NCBI GenBank assembly: GCA_943788345.1
Contig: CALSPX010000006.1
Span: forward strand, 62,001 to 126,000
Direction: 5' to 3'
From: Ascidiaceihabitans sp023955215
GTDB taxonomy: Bacteria; Pseudomonadota; Alphaproteobacteria; Rhodobacterales; Rhodobacteraceae
Length of the DNA stretch: 64,000 bases
Position 1 is the stretch's first letter. The number at the start of each line of letters is the position of its first letter. Positions 25,606-34,764 of this stretch are shown piece after piece. Under the pieces are notes generated by a model. It was not told the DNA's origin, did not search any database, and was given only the letters and a program-made list of their open reading frames with translations. The position numbers and the translations under genes were made by a program.

Positions 25606-26774
25606 TCCCCGTTTCCCAAGCCTTGGATGAACTATTCAATCTCGTCTCGCCGCTCGACATTGAACATGTTGCCTTGCGCGACGCAAACAATCGCGTTCTT
25701 GCGCAAACTCAGTATGCGACACGCACACAGCCCCCCTTTGCCGCGTCATCCATGGATGGTTACGCCGTCAAGGGCGCAGAGGTTGAAGATGACTGCATGT
25801 TCAAAGTTATCGGTGAGTCTGCTGCGGGTCATGGATGGGATGGAACCGTGGGCGCAGGCCAAGCCGTGCGTATTTTTACAGGTGCACCAGTCCCTCAGGG
25901 TGCTGATTTTGTCGTTATCCAAGAAGATGTGAAAGTGCGCGGCAATCTGATCACTTTGGGTCGTGACATCGGCCCAAAGGACAACATCCGCCCAGCAGGT
26001 GTGGATTTCCTCGAGGGAGATCCAATGACCGCCCCTCGCACATTACAGCCTGCCGACATTGCGCTACTCGCATCCATGAATATCGCACAGGTTCCTGTCT
26101 ATCGCCGTCCCATCGTTGCGTTAATATCAACTGGGGATGAATTGGTCATGCCTGGGCAAACACCTAAACCCGATCAAATCATCGCGTCCAACACATTTGG
26201 CCTTGCTGCGATGCTGGAAAACTTAGGCGCGCATCCTCGTATTTTGCCCATTGCCCGCGACAACGAATCCTCCCTGCGCACTGCGTTTGATTTGGCCAAA
26301 GGTGCCGATTTGGTGATCACAATCGGTGGCGCATCTGTGGGCGATCACGATCTAGTGGCACCCGTTGCCGCAGAGTTGGGGATGGAACAGTCCTTTTACA
26401 AAGTGGCCATGCGCCCGGGCAAACCGCTGATGGCGGGAAAGCTTGGTGATATGGCCATGGTTGGTCTGCCGGGCAATCCAGTGTCTGCGATGGTCTGTGG
26501 CACCGTCTTTATCGCGCCCATGATCCGCGCCATGCTTGGCCTTGGCCAAAGCGCAAGTCCGCAGCGAAGTGTAGCCCTATCCGCCCCAATCGGCGCGAAT
26601 GGTCCACGCGAACACTATATGCGCGGGTTTGCAGACGCGAATGGTGTGCACAGTGCGGATCAACAAGACAGCTCGCTTTTAAGCGTTCTGTCCCAATCCA
26701 ATGTCTTGATTGTACGTCCCCCCAATGATCCCGCTCGCAACATTGGCGAGTGTGTCAACGTAATGGACATATAA
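25602..26774 (+). CDS. moeA: Molybdopterin molybdenumtransferase
   Basis: Inserts molybdate into adenylated molybdopterin. The 390-residue protein has the N-terminal PFAASSMDGYAVKG (about 46-59), IFTGAPVPQGADFVVIQED (about 92-110), ALISTGDELVMPGQ (about 173-186), TIGGASVGDHDLV (about 240-252) and GLPGNPVSAMVCG (about 287-299). The ATG at 25602 overlaps the stop of the GIY-YIG gene; an upstream in-frame GTG at 25530 would extend into that gene and is rejected. It is the last gene of the trp-moa run before lexA. Confidence 0.96.
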   Translation: MIPVSQALDELFNLVSPLDIEHVALRDANNRVLAQTQYATRTQPPFAASSMDGYAVKGAEVEDDCMFKVIGESAAGHGWDGTVGAGQAVRIFTGAPVPQGADFVVIQEDVKVRGNLITLGRDIGPKDNIRPAGVDFLEGDPMTAPRTLQPADIALLASMNIAQVPVYRRPIVALISTGDELVMPGQTPKPDQIIASNTFGLAAMLENLGAHPRILPIARDNESSLRTAFDLAKGADLVITIGGASVGDHDLVAPVAAELGMEQSFYKVAMRPGKPLMAGKLGDMAMVGLPGNPVSAMVCGTVFIAPMIRAMLGLGQSASPQRSVALSAPIGANGPREHYMRGFADANGVHSADQQDSSLLSVLSQSNVLIVRPPNDPARNIGECVNVMDI

Positions 26775-26781
26775 GGAACAG

Positions 26782-26810
26782 TTGACACAAAACAGGAACA
26801 TGAGTAGAAC
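26782..26810 (+). promoter_or_regulatory. lexA promoter with overlapping SOS box
   Basis: TTGACA (26782-26787) and TAGAAC (26805-26810) are separated by 17 bp. GAAC-ATGAGTA-GAAC at 26796-26810 is a perfect alphaproteobacterial SOS box (GAAC-N7-GAAC, the complement of GTTC-N7-GTTC). It covers the candidate -10 element, consistent with autorepression. The heptamer AGGAACA also occurs 20 bp upstream (26774-26780 and 26794-26800). Confidence 0.8.
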
Positions 26811-26841
26811 AAACCCAAACAAACTGGGCTGAGGGCTACAC

Positions 26842-27540
26842 ATGCTGACTAAAAAACAACTGGATTTGCTGTCATTTATTCACAACCGCGTTCAACGCGA
26901 TGGTGTGCCGCCCAGCTTTGATGAAATGAAAGAAGCGTTGGACCTGCGGTCTAAATCCGGCATCCACCGCCTGATTACAGCCCTTGAGGAACGCGGGTTT
27001 ATTCGCCGTCTTGCGCACCGTGCCCGTGCGATTGAGATTGTTAAACTCCCTGACAGCATGGCCTCTCAGGCAGGTGGATTTAAACCACGTGTTATTGATG
27101 GCGATCGTCCAGATAGTCCGCCCCCTGCTTCTGCACTGCCGGTTGAGGCTGTGCATGCAATCAATTTGCCAGTGATGGGTCAAATCGCTGCTGGTGTACC
27201 GATTGAGGCGATCAACCAGTTGTCTCACTCAGTCGCCGTTCCGGGCCAAATGTTATCAGGCGCTGGCAACCATTACGCCCTTGAGGTCAAGGGTGACTCG
27301 ATGATTGATGCCGGTATCAACAGCGGTGACGTTGTTGTTATTCGCGAGACATCTGTGGCTGATAACGGCGACATCGTTGTTGCCTTGGTCGAAGATCACG
27401 AAGCAACGCTGAAACGCTATATCAAGCGTGGCAATTCGATCTCGTTGGAAGCCGCCAATCCGGCCTATCCACCACGCGTATTCACAGACGACAAGGTTAA
27501 GGTTCAGGGCCGCTTGGTTGGCTTGATCCGCACCTATTGA
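26842..27540 (+). CDS. lexA: LexA repressor
   Basis: SOS repressor of 232 residues. The N-terminal winged HTH covers about residues 1-65 (PPSFDEMKEALDLRSKSGIHRLITALEERGF). The C-terminal peptidase domain shows the autocleavage site Ala117-Gly118 in QIAAGVP, the nucleophile Ser153 in KGDSMIDAG, and the general-base Lys191 in EATLKRYIKRG. The linker is slightly long, as usual in alphaproteobacteria. GAGGGCTACAC precedes the ATG. A perfect SOS box 32-46 bp upstream indicates autoregulation. It is convergent with comEC, whose stop lies 10 bp beyond. Confidence 0.97.
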   Translation: MLTKKQLDLLSFIHNRVQRDGVPPSFDEMKEALDLRSKSGIHRLITALEERGFIRRLAHRARAIEIVKLPDSMASQAGGFKPRVIDGDRPDSPPPASALPVEAVHAINLPVMGQIAAGVPIEAINQLSHSVAVPGQMLSGAGNHYALEVKGDSMIDAGINSGDVVVIRETSVADNGDIVVALVEDHEATLKRYIKRGNSISLEAANPAYPPRVFTDDKVKVQGRLVGLIRTY

Positions 27541-27549
27541 ACGATTCGA

Positions 27550-29625
27550 TTACTTCAGAATTGGGCGGGTCTTTTGATCCGCCTTTTTTGATGGTTGGTT
27601 GCTGGGCCACGCGGACCAAATGCGGTCGCCACTGATGTCTCTGGCCGTGACAAACACAGCTTCATCTCCCTGCATGTACAAGCCAATTGACCCACTGTTG
27701 CGCAACGTCTTTGGATCGTGAACCTTATAGTTGCCGAAGTCGCGTTGGGTCTCAACACTTGCAATGACGATCTGATCCGATTGACATCGGTCAAACTCAG
27801 ACACCGCCTTTTTCCCGATCAAGTGCACAAATTCATACGCCCCCACTTGGGCAACCTTCGAGCGCTTCATACCTGTTCCCCACAAAGAGGCCGCGACCAA
27901 TTGCGAAGATGGATCACCGTCATTTTCCAACCAATTGCGCGCAACAAACCCTGCCCCCTTTTCCTTGCTAAGTGCGCGCCCTTGATCCGTCATAACACCC
28001 AACAATGATCCGTTATCAGCAATCAAAACCAGCGGTCGGTCATGGCGTGCCCAAATCATAAAACTAGCGGCCATCATAATTAGGCCAATATAGCGCAACC
28101 GCCCTTGCCACAGGATCAACCAAAGCGCGCCAATTGAGAGTACAGGTAAGACAAGTGGTGAAGGCCCCGCAACATATCCCTTTGCCCCCTCAAAATCCGC
28201 AACATACCCCGCCACCAGCAGTATCCATCGCAAACCAAATCCCATTGCCCACAACCCCACCTCTTCCAATCCAAAGGGGGCTAGGATCGCAGCCAAAACA
28301 GCCGAAGGAATAATGACCAATCCCATCAATGGGACGCTCAGCAAATTTGCCACCAACCCATAGTGCGCAATTGAATTGAAATGCGCGGCCCCTATTGGTG
28401 CAGTGGCAAGGCCAGCAACGCCCGATGAAATCACCAGCACGACAAAAGGTTGCGCCCATTTGGGGCCAACCTGAACAGCGCCGTCCCGCATCCATCCAAA
28501 GACAGCGACCAATCCAGTGGTCGCAGCAAAGGACATTTGAAATCCAGGGCCAAGCAGCGCTTCAGGACGCAACACCAACACGATAGTCGCAGCGATTGCC
28601 ACCGCGCGCAGGCTGATAGCCCGTCGGTTCAACATGATAGCTATCAAAGCGACAGCCACCATAATGAACGCCCGCTCGGTGGCCACGTTCCCGCCAGACA
28701 AAGCTAAATAAGCGGCCGCAATCAACAAAGCACCACCAGCGGCAATTTTGCGCGCCGCTATTCTGGGGCCCAGATATGGCAGGAAGATCAAAAACAAACG
28801 AAGAGATGCAAACACAAAACCGCTCAGTAATCCCATGTGCAAACCTGAAATTGCCAAAAGGTGGGCCGTATTACTGGCCCTTAAATCACCCAATGCCTCT
28901 TGGCTCATTCCACTGCGATCACCTGTTGTAACAGCTGCCGCGAAACCACCGACGTCCCCTGTTATAACCTCCCGAACGCGCGCAGAAATTGTCATGCGGA
29001 TTTGAAACACCCATAGCTTCCAATCTTCCGCCGCAACAGCCAAACCAATCAGAGGAACGCGTGTATACCCAACGGCACCCAACTGACCAAACCACGCATG
29101 GCGCTGAAAATCAAAACCACCGGGTTCGACTGGTCCACTCGGAGGTGAAAGATGCCCAGTGGTCATCACGCGCATTCCCGGCAACGGTTCAATCCCTTGC
29201 GCCGCTTTCTCATGTAGCGAAATGCGTACCTTTTGTGGTGTGCGCGATGGGGACACACGATCAAGGCGTACTTGATCAAGGGTAATACGCACCGCATCTG
29301 AGGCGCTGCGATCCATACCAACAACTCGTCCCTCAATGGCACCATAATACCGCCAGCCCAAGACTGGGGCCTCTAAGGAGTGGGTGCGCCATGCCGCTAT
29401 TGAAAGCCCGATACCGACCAAACAAATCCCGATAACGATTGGGGATAAAACTTCGCCAAATCGTTTGGCCAACAACAGGCCCGCTCCAACGTAGAGTGGC
29501 GTAACCGGTTCAAACCTAGGGGAGAAATAGATGCCAATTCCCACAGCTAGGCAGACTGGTACCCAACCAAACATATGCCCACGTTGCCCAAGCATAGCCG
29601 TTACCACACGGTCGATGCCGCTCAT
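27550..29625 (-). CDS. comEC: ComEC/Rec2 family DNA-uptake channel protein
   Basis: Integral membrane protein of 691 residues thought to carry single-stranded DNA across the inner membrane during transformation. It shows the N-terminal DUF4131-like region with hydrophobic segments (WVPVCLAVGIGIYF), an OB-like stretch, and the Competence domain containing AVTTGDRSGMSQEALGDLRASNTAHLLAISGLHMGL (about 235-270) followed by about eight membrane helices. A complete C-terminal metallo-beta-lactamase domain is not evident; only about 130 residues remain. The ATG at 29625 has GGGGG about 6 nt upstream and is preferred to an in-frame GTG at 29646. It is divergent from gltX. Confidence 0.92.
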   Translation of the reverse strand: MSGIDRVVTAMLGQRGHMFGWVPVCLAVGIGIYFSPRFEPVTPLYVGAGLLLAKRFGEVLSPIVIGICLVGIGLSIAAWRTHSLEAPVLGWRYYGAIEGRVVGMDRSASDAVRITLDQVRLDRVSPSRTPQKVRISLHEKAAQGIEPLPGMRVMTTGHLSPPSGPVEPGGFDFQRHAWFGQLGAVGYTRVPLIGLAVAAEDWKLWVFQIRMTISARVREVITGDVGGFAAAVTTGDRSGMSQEALGDLRASNTAHLLAISGLHMGLLSGFVFASLRLFLIFLPYLGPRIAARKIAAGGALLIAAAYLALSGGNVATERAFIMVAVALIAIMLNRRAISLRAVAIAATIVLVLRPEALLGPGFQMSFAATTGLVAVFGWMRDGAVQVGPKWAQPFVVLVISSGVAGLATAPIGAAHFNSIAHYGLVANLLSVPLMGLVIIPSAVLAAILAPFGLEEVGLWAMGFGLRWILLVAGYVADFEGAKGYVAGPSPLVLPVLSIGALWLILWQGRLRYIGLIMMAASFMIWARHDRPLVLIADNGSLLGVMTDQGRALSKEKGAGFVARNWLENDGDPSSQLVAASLWGTGMKRSKVAQVGAYEFVHLIGKKAVSEFDRCQSDQIVIASVETQRDFGNYKVHDPKTLRNSGSIGLYMQGDEAVFVTARDISGDRIWSAWPSNQPSKKADQKTRPILK
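27564..27589 (+). terminator. lexA terminator inside the 3' end of comEC
   Basis: GGCGGGTC (27564-27571) pairs with GATCCGCC (27576-27583), one wobble pair, around TTTT, and is followed by six T residues. It acts on the lexA strand but lies within the last coding residues of the convergent comEC gene. Confidence 0.75.
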
Positions 29626-29703
29626 ACTTGCCCCCGCTTTGCGCACTAGATAGATAGTGGCAAAACTCTATGACCCCCGTGGTTACTGAAAGGTAAATTC
29701 CCC

Positions 29704-31131
29704 ATGCCCGCTGAAACATCCAAACCTGTCGTCACCCGTTTTGCCCCTTCACCAACAGGGTATTTGCACATCGGCGGGGCGCGAACGGCTCTTTTCAACT
29801 GGCTGTATGCACGCGGGCGTGGCGGTAAATTCCTTTTGCGCATCGAAGATACGGATCGCGCACGCTCCACACCCGAAGCGACCCAAGCAATTTTGCAAGG
29901 CATGGCTTGGGTTGGCTTGGATCATGATGGCGACGTCATCAGCCAGTTTGACGGTGCAGATCGCCATGCAGCGGTTGCACATGAATTGTTAGCCGCAGGC
30001 AAAGCATACAAATGCTATTCAACCCAAGACGAAATTCAGGCTTTCCGCGATGCGGCCAAAGCAGAAGGCAAAAGCACCCTGTTTCATAGCCCATGGCGTG
30101 ACGTAGCGGCAAAAGACCAACCGGATGCACCCTTCGTCGTACGCATCAAAGCGCCCCAAGAAGGCACCACAATCATCAAGGATGAAGTCCAAGGCGACGT
30201 AACCATCCGCAACGATCAGTTGGACGACATGGTGTTGCTACGCTCAGACGGCACGCCGGTATATATGTTGGCTGTGGTTGTCGACGATCACGACATGGGC
30301 GTAACCCACGTTATTCGCGGTGACGACCACCTCAACAATGCAGCGCGCCAAATGACTATATACAACGCGATGGGTTGGGACGTTCCTGTTTGGGCACACA
30401 TTCCGCTTATTTTTGGCGGCGACGGCAAAAAACTATCAAAACGCCACGGCGCGACCGGTGCCGAAGAGTATCAAGTGATGGGCTATCCAGCTGCGGGCAT
30501 GCGCAACTACCTGACGCGTCTGGGTTGGAGCCACGGGGATGATGAGTTCTTTACTGATGCTCAAGCCAAGGAGTGGTTTGACCTTAAGGGAATCGGCAAG
30601 AGCCCTGCCCGCTTCGATTTCAAAAAGCTTGAAAGCCTCTGTGGTCAGCATATCGCTCAAACAGATGACGCAGCGTTGGTAAAAGAAATTACCGCCTTTT
30701 TGGACGCATCTGACCAACCCGCTTTGTCGGACGCTCAGTCGAATGGACTGCTAAATGGCATGTATTGCCTTAAAGAACGCGCAAAAACCTTTCCTGATTT
30801 GCTCGAAAAGGCGATTTTTGTCCTATCCAAGCGTCCAATCGTCCCAGACGAAAAAGCTGCAAAAAATCTCGACTCAGTATCCCGTGGTATACTGAGTGAA
30901 TTGACGCCGCTTTTAAGTACTGTTAGTTGGGACCGAGATAGCCTTGAGGCTGCCCTAAATGCCTTTTGCGAGGCGAAGGGCACTAAGTTTGGTAAGCTGG
31001 CTGGGCCTTTACGGGCAGCCCTTGCAGGACGCGCGGTAACGCCCTCGGTTTTTGACATGATGTTAGTCTTGGGACAGGAAGAATCCTTGGCCCGCTTGAC
31101 GCAAGCCGCTGTTGATACAGCGGCTACATAA
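29704..31131 (+). CDS. gltX: Glutamate--tRNA ligase
   Basis: Class I aminoacyl-tRNA synthetase of 475 residues. It has the HIGH-type motif RFAPSPTGYLHIGGART (about 10-26) and the KMSKS-type motif GDGKKLSKRHGATG (about 240-253). RIEDTDRAR (about 45) and GDDHLNNAARQ (about 201) are also typical. The anticodon-binding C-terminal helical domain ends normally. Many alphaproteobacteria carry two GltX paralogues, one of them misacylating tRNA-Gln for later amidation; which type this is cannot be told from this window. Confidence 0.95.
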   Translation: MPAETSKPVVTRFAPSPTGYLHIGGARTALFNWLYARGRGGKFLLRIEDTDRARSTPEATQAILQGMAWVGLDHDGDVISQFDGADRHAAVAHELLAAGKAYKCYSTQDEIQAFRDAAKAEGKSTLFHSPWRDVAAKDQPDAPFVVRIKAPQEGTTIIKDEVQGDVTIRNDQLDDMVLLRSDGTPVYMLAVVVDDHDMGVTHVIRGDDHLNNAARQMTIYNAMGWDVPVWAHIPLIFGGDGKKLSKRHGATGAEEYQVMGYPAAGMRNYLTRLGWSHGDDEFFTDAQAKEWFDLKGIGKSPARFDFKKLESLCGQHIAQTDDAALVKEITAFLDASDQPALSDAQSNGLLNGMYCLKERAKTFPDLLEKAIFVLSKRPIVPDEKAAKNLDSVSRGILSELTPLLSTVSWDRDSLEAALNAFCEAKGTKFGKLAGPLRAALAGRAVTPSVFDMMLVLGQEESLARLTQAAVDTAAT

Positions 31132-31264
31132 ACGACTGTTTCAAGGTTAACTGCTTTGTAAGGGTCGTAACGATAACGATACGTATGACGGGTCCCCGCC
31201 AAAAACGGGCAGACCTGACACATCGATAGGAGAATCCTGTCGTCGACATAATGAAGGGGATCAC

Positions 31265-32560
31265 ATGGCTGATACAAAAAAATCCGCAACGCTGAGCATT
31301 GATGGCAAGGAGTATGACCTGCCGATCTACTCACCAACAGCTGGTCCAGATGTACTCGATATCCGCAAGCTTTACGCTCAAGCTGGCGTTTTCACTTATG
31401 ATCCAGGTTTCACCTCAACTGCGTCGTGCGACAGCACAATCACTTTCATTGATGGTGATAAAGGCGAACTGTTGCACCGTGGCTATCCAATTGATCAGCT
31501 GGCTGGCAAATCCCATTACCTCGAAGTTTGCTATTTGCTTTTATACGGCAACTTGCCTTCCCCGAAGGAATTGGAAGATTTCGAAACACGCGTGACAAAC
31601 CACACGATGCTGCACGAACAAATGATGTATTTGTTCCGTGGCTTCCGCCGTGATGCGCACCCAATGGCCATCATGACCGGCGTTGTTGGTGCGATGTCAG
31701 CATTCTACCACGACTCCACTGACATCACGGACCCATGGCAGCGCGAAGTGGCCTCGATCCGTATGATCGCGAAAATGCCAACGATTGCTGCGATGGCATA
31801 CAAATACACGATTGGTCAGCCATTCGTATATCCACGCAACGACCTTGATTTTGCTTCTAACTTCTTGCGCATGTGCTTTGCTGTGCCGGCTGAAGATTAC
31901 GAAGTGAACCCAATCTTGGCCCGCGCAATGGACCGTATCTTTACGCTTCATGCAGACCACGAACAAAACGCGTCTACATCTACTGTACGTTTGGCGTCTT
32001 CTTCTGGCGCAAACCCGTTTGCATGTATCGCTGCTGGTATCGCATGTCTTTGGGGCCCTGCCCACGGCGGCGCGAACCAAGCATGCCTAGAAATGTTGAA
32101 CGAAATCGGTACACCAGACCGCATTCCAGAATTCATCGCCCGTGCAAAAGACAAGAACGATCCGTTCCGTCTGATGGGCTTTGGTCACCGCGTTTACAAA
32201 AACCACGACCCACGCGCGACTGTGATGAAAGAATCCGCTGACGAGGTTCTGGAACTGCTTGGCGTTGAAAACAACCCGATCCTTCAAGTTGCCAAAGAAT
32301 TGGAAAAAGCAGCCCTTGCCGATCCATATTTTTCAGAAAAGAAATTGTTCCCGAACGTCGATTTCTATTCCGGCATTATCCTAGAGGCGATGGGTTTCCC
32401 AACGTCTATGTTTACTCCGATCTTTGCTCTGTCCCGCACAGTAGGTTGGATTTCACAGTGGAAAGAGATGATTGCAGACCCACAAAACAAAATTGGTCGC
32501 CCGCGTCAGCTTTATCTTGGCGAAACCGTTCGAGATTATGTCGACATCGAAAATCGGTAG
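31265..32560 (+). CDS. gltA: Citrate synthase
   Basis: Condenses acetyl-CoA and oxaloacetate, the entry step of the TCA cycle. The 431-residue type II (hexameric, NADH-sensitive size class) protein shows FDPGFTST-like early residues, YRGYPIDQLA-like LLHRGYPIDQLAGKSHYLEV (about 67), LHADHEQNASTSTVRLASSSGANPFACIAAG (about 230-260), LMGFGHRVYKNHDPRATVMK (about 304-323) and a C-terminal RPRQLYLGETVRDY. The catalytic His and Asp residues lie in these motifs. AAGGGGATCAC precedes the ATG. A 133 bp leader after gltX and its own terminator suggest separate transcription. Confidence 0.96.
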   Translation: MADTKKSATLSIDGKEYDLPIYSPTAGPDVLDIRKLYAQAGVFTYDPGFTSTASCDSTITFIDGDKGELLHRGYPIDQLAGKSHYLEVCYLLLYGNLPSPKELEDFETRVTNHTMLHEQMMYLFRGFRRDAHPMAIMTGVVGAMSAFYHDSTDITDPWQREVASIRMIAKMPTIAAMAYKYTIGQPFVYPRNDLDFASNFLRMCFAVPAEDYEVNPILARAMDRIFTLHADHEQNASTSTVRLASSSGANPFACIAAGIACLWGPAHGGANQACLEMLNEIGTPDRIPEFIARAKDKNDPFRLMGFGHRVYKNHDPRATVMKESADEVLELLGVENNPILQVAKELEKAALADPYFSEKKLFPNVDFYSGIILEAMGFPTSMFTPIFALSRTVGWISQWKEMIADPQNKIGRPRQLYLGETVRDYVDIENR

Positions 32561-32589
32561 ATCACCAATACTATCTAAAGAGTTATTTT

Positions 32590-32622
32590 ATGGCTTCATC
32601 CGCGAGGGTGAAGCCATTTTTC
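32590..32622 (+). terminator. Intrinsic terminator of gltA
   Basis: ATGGCTTCA (32590-32598) and TGAAGCCAT (32609-32617) form a perfect 9 bp stem with a 10 nt loop, followed by a T run. It is 30 bp past the gltA stop. Confidence 0.85.
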
Positions 32623-32742
32623 GTTGCAAATACAAGTACTAAAGAGACGACCTTCTTCCTAACTGTCTAAGTTGACCCAAATAGCAGTGCCGCTATTCGT
32701 GAGTGGCGCGCGCCCGTTGCTATTGAAAGGAAGGATAAATCT

Positions 32743-34254
32743 ATGATTGAATTAGCTATACTATCCTTGCTTGGTCTTGGATTTCTCGCTGGACCATTCC
32801 CTTTTGAAATGTTGATGGGCAGCATCGGTGCAGCCGAAGAAGAGGAAGACGCTGACATCCAAACACTCACGGATGACATGCAGCAAACGGGCACCGCTAG
32901 CGCAAACGATATTGAAACGCACAACGGCCACGACCGGATATTTGCTCGCTCAGGCGAAGACCTGATCACAAGCGGCGCAGGCAACGATGCTGTTTTTGCG
33001 GGTGATGACGCTGATATTGTGTTTGGCCAAGAAGGTAATGATTTCTTGCGCGGCGGCGCAGATGAAGATCTGCTTGTTGCTGGTGCGGGTTCTGACACAC
33101 TGTACGGCGATGCAGGCGACGACATCTTGTTTGGCGCAGACATCCTCAATGAAATGGAAGTGGCGGAATCTACTCGATCTGGAGAGCTTCCTTCGTTCCT
33201 ATTGACCTCAGCCTACGAAGTTGGCGAAGCGGATACGCTGCATGGCGGTGTGGGCTGTGACACGATCGTCGCTGGCTCAAACGACGTTATTCACACGGGC
33301 CTGGGCAATGATGTGGTAACGACCGGTTATTGGATGGAAGACGGCGAAACCGCTCACGTCACTGATTTTGACCGAAACGAAGATGTCTTGGTCTACCTAT
33401 ACGATGGCGAAAACGAGGTGCCTACAGTCGAATTCATCAACGGTCCAAATGACGATGCACAGCTGATGGTCGATGGCTCTGCTGTTCTGACCGTCGAAGG
33501 TGTCGATTATACCCAACTCACGCCTGACCACGTGTTCTTAACACCGCGTGAAGTTATGGCCGATCCCCCCAACTCAATGATCAAAACAGGCACAGATGAA
33601 GCCAATAATATTGAACTGGGCGATAGAAATGACAAAGCATTTGGTCGCGACGGGAATGACCGCCTGTTTGGCGGTCTTGGCAATGACTCACTTTATGGTT
33701 CAGACGACGACGACTTAGTCATCGGTCAGGCCGGTGATGACTTCCTACGCGGTGGCAACGACGACGACATCGTCATCGCAGGTAGCGGAAACGACTATAT
33801 ACATGGCGATGCGGGGCACGACCTCTTGATGGGTGCCGATCTATTGGATGAAGAGCAGTGGATTGAAGCCAGAACAGCAGGTGACATCCCAACGCTGACC
33901 GTGATCACCGATTCCGAACAGGGTGATGCGGACACGATATTTGGCGGCTACGGCGAGGATACGATCTACGCTGGCGCAAACGACATTGTCGATACCGGTG
34001 AAGGTGCAGACACCCTTGTGACTGGCGTCTGGATGGATGGCTTGGCTGAAGCAACGGTTGTGGACTTTGATCCGGCTGAAGACGTCCTTGTCTATCAATA
34101 TGATCCATCTGCGCCAACGCCTGTCATTACGTTTGAAAACGGCCCAGACGACAACGCCCAAATGATGGTCGATGGCCAACCCACGCTTGTTATAGAAAAC
34201 GTCGACTTCAACACTCTTGATGCAGACAACGTGTTCCTAATGCCGTTTGCCTAA
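32743..34254 (+). CDS. RTX-type calcium-binding protein with two tandem modules
   Basis: A very acidic 503-residue protein. Residues 2-30 are hydrophobic (LAILSLLGLGFLAGPFPFEM) and could be an anchor. Two homologous modules follow, about 60-270 and 280-500. Each has several glycine/aspartate nonapeptides of the GGxGxDxLx type (GQEGNDFLRGGADEDLL; GLGNDSLYGSDDDDLV), then ADTLHGG/ADTIFGG repeats, then a capping segment with the pattern xDFDxxEDVLVYxYD and VDGxxxLxxExVDxxxLxxDxVFL. The nonapeptides bind calcium in parallel beta-rolls in type I secreted proteins. No secretion ATPase or protease domain is present nearby. It is followed by two small genes that resemble lone capping segments. Function is unknown. 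Confidence 0.8.
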   Translation: MIELAILSLLGLGFLAGPFPFEMLMGSIGAAEEEEDADIQTLTDDMQQTGTASANDIETHNGHDRIFARSGEDLITSGAGNDAVFAGDDADIVFGQEGNDFLRGGADEDLLVAGAGSDTLYGDAGDDILFGADILNEMEVAESTRSGELPSFLLTSAYEVGEADTLHGGVGCDTIVAGSNDVIHTGLGNDVVTTGYWMEDGETAHVTDFDRNEDVLVYLYDGENEVPTVEFINGPNDDAQLMVDGSAVLTVEGVDYTQLTPDHVFLTPREVMADPPNSMIKTGTDEANNIELGDRNDKAFGRDGNDRLFGGLGNDSLYGSDDDDLVIGQAGDDFLRGGNDDDIVIAGSGNDYIHGDAGHDLLMGADLLDEEQWIEARTAGDIPTLTVITDSEQGDADTIFGGYGEDTIYAGANDIVDTGEGADTLVTGVWMDGLAEATVVDFDPAEDVLVYQYDPSAPTPVITFENGPDDNAQMMVDGQPTLVIENVDFNTLDADNVFLMPFA

Positions 34255-34326
34255 CTTGGTGCGCGATTAAGCCCCCTCACACCATTGACGCAGGTCAAAA
34301 CACACGCATAACATCTGCTTGGTAAC

Positions 34327-34734
34327 TTGGTGTTAGGGTTTGGTGTGTTTTTTACAGTGGCTGTATCGCTGTCTGCGTTGCTAACCCTGTATGGACTCTA
34401 TGAACTTGTCTTTGGTGGGTATCCCGCAAGACCTGCAATCCTAAACGCGCAACCGAACGCAGCGCGCCATGGAATGGAACCAGTTGAATCTTTACCGCCT
34501 TCCCCGACGGTGATTCACAATTTCGACCCTAGTGAAGACCTCATTGCACTCGTAGCTGTAGACCAATCAGAAACAATAGTGACTGTAGAGGAAGATGGTA
34601 AAGACGCTGTGGTTTTTATCGGCAATTCCGCGCTGGCACGCGTGATTGGGGCGGCTAAAACATTGACGCCAGAGCATGTAACCTTCATGTCTAGTGAAGT
34701 TGTCGACATTTTAAATGCCGATACCCGAAGCTAA
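34327..34734 (+). CDS. Small membrane-anchored protein resembling the RTX capping module
   Basis: A 135-residue hypothetical protein with an N-terminal membrane segment (FFTVAVSLSALLTLYGLYELVF, about residues 8-29), a proline-containing linker, and a C-terminal 75 residues that begin HNFDPSEDLIALVAVDQ and end LTPEHVTFM. This matches the capping segment of the upstream RTX protein (DFDPAEDVLVYQYD ... LTPDHVFL). It lacks the glycine-rich calcium repeats. The start is uncertain: TTG 34327, GTG 34330 and GTG 34345 are possible, none with a good ribosome binding site. It is 72 bp after the RTX gene and probably cotranscribed. Confidence 0.6.
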   Translation: MVLGFGVFFTVAVSLSALLTLYGLYELVFGGYPARPAILNAQPNAARHGMEPVESLPPSPTVIHNFDPSEDLIALVAVDQSETIVTVEEDGKDAVVFIGNSALARVIGAAKTLTPEHVTFMSSEVVDILNADTRS

Positions 34735-34764
34735 AAAAACAATACCGAACAAGGCAACCACCAA

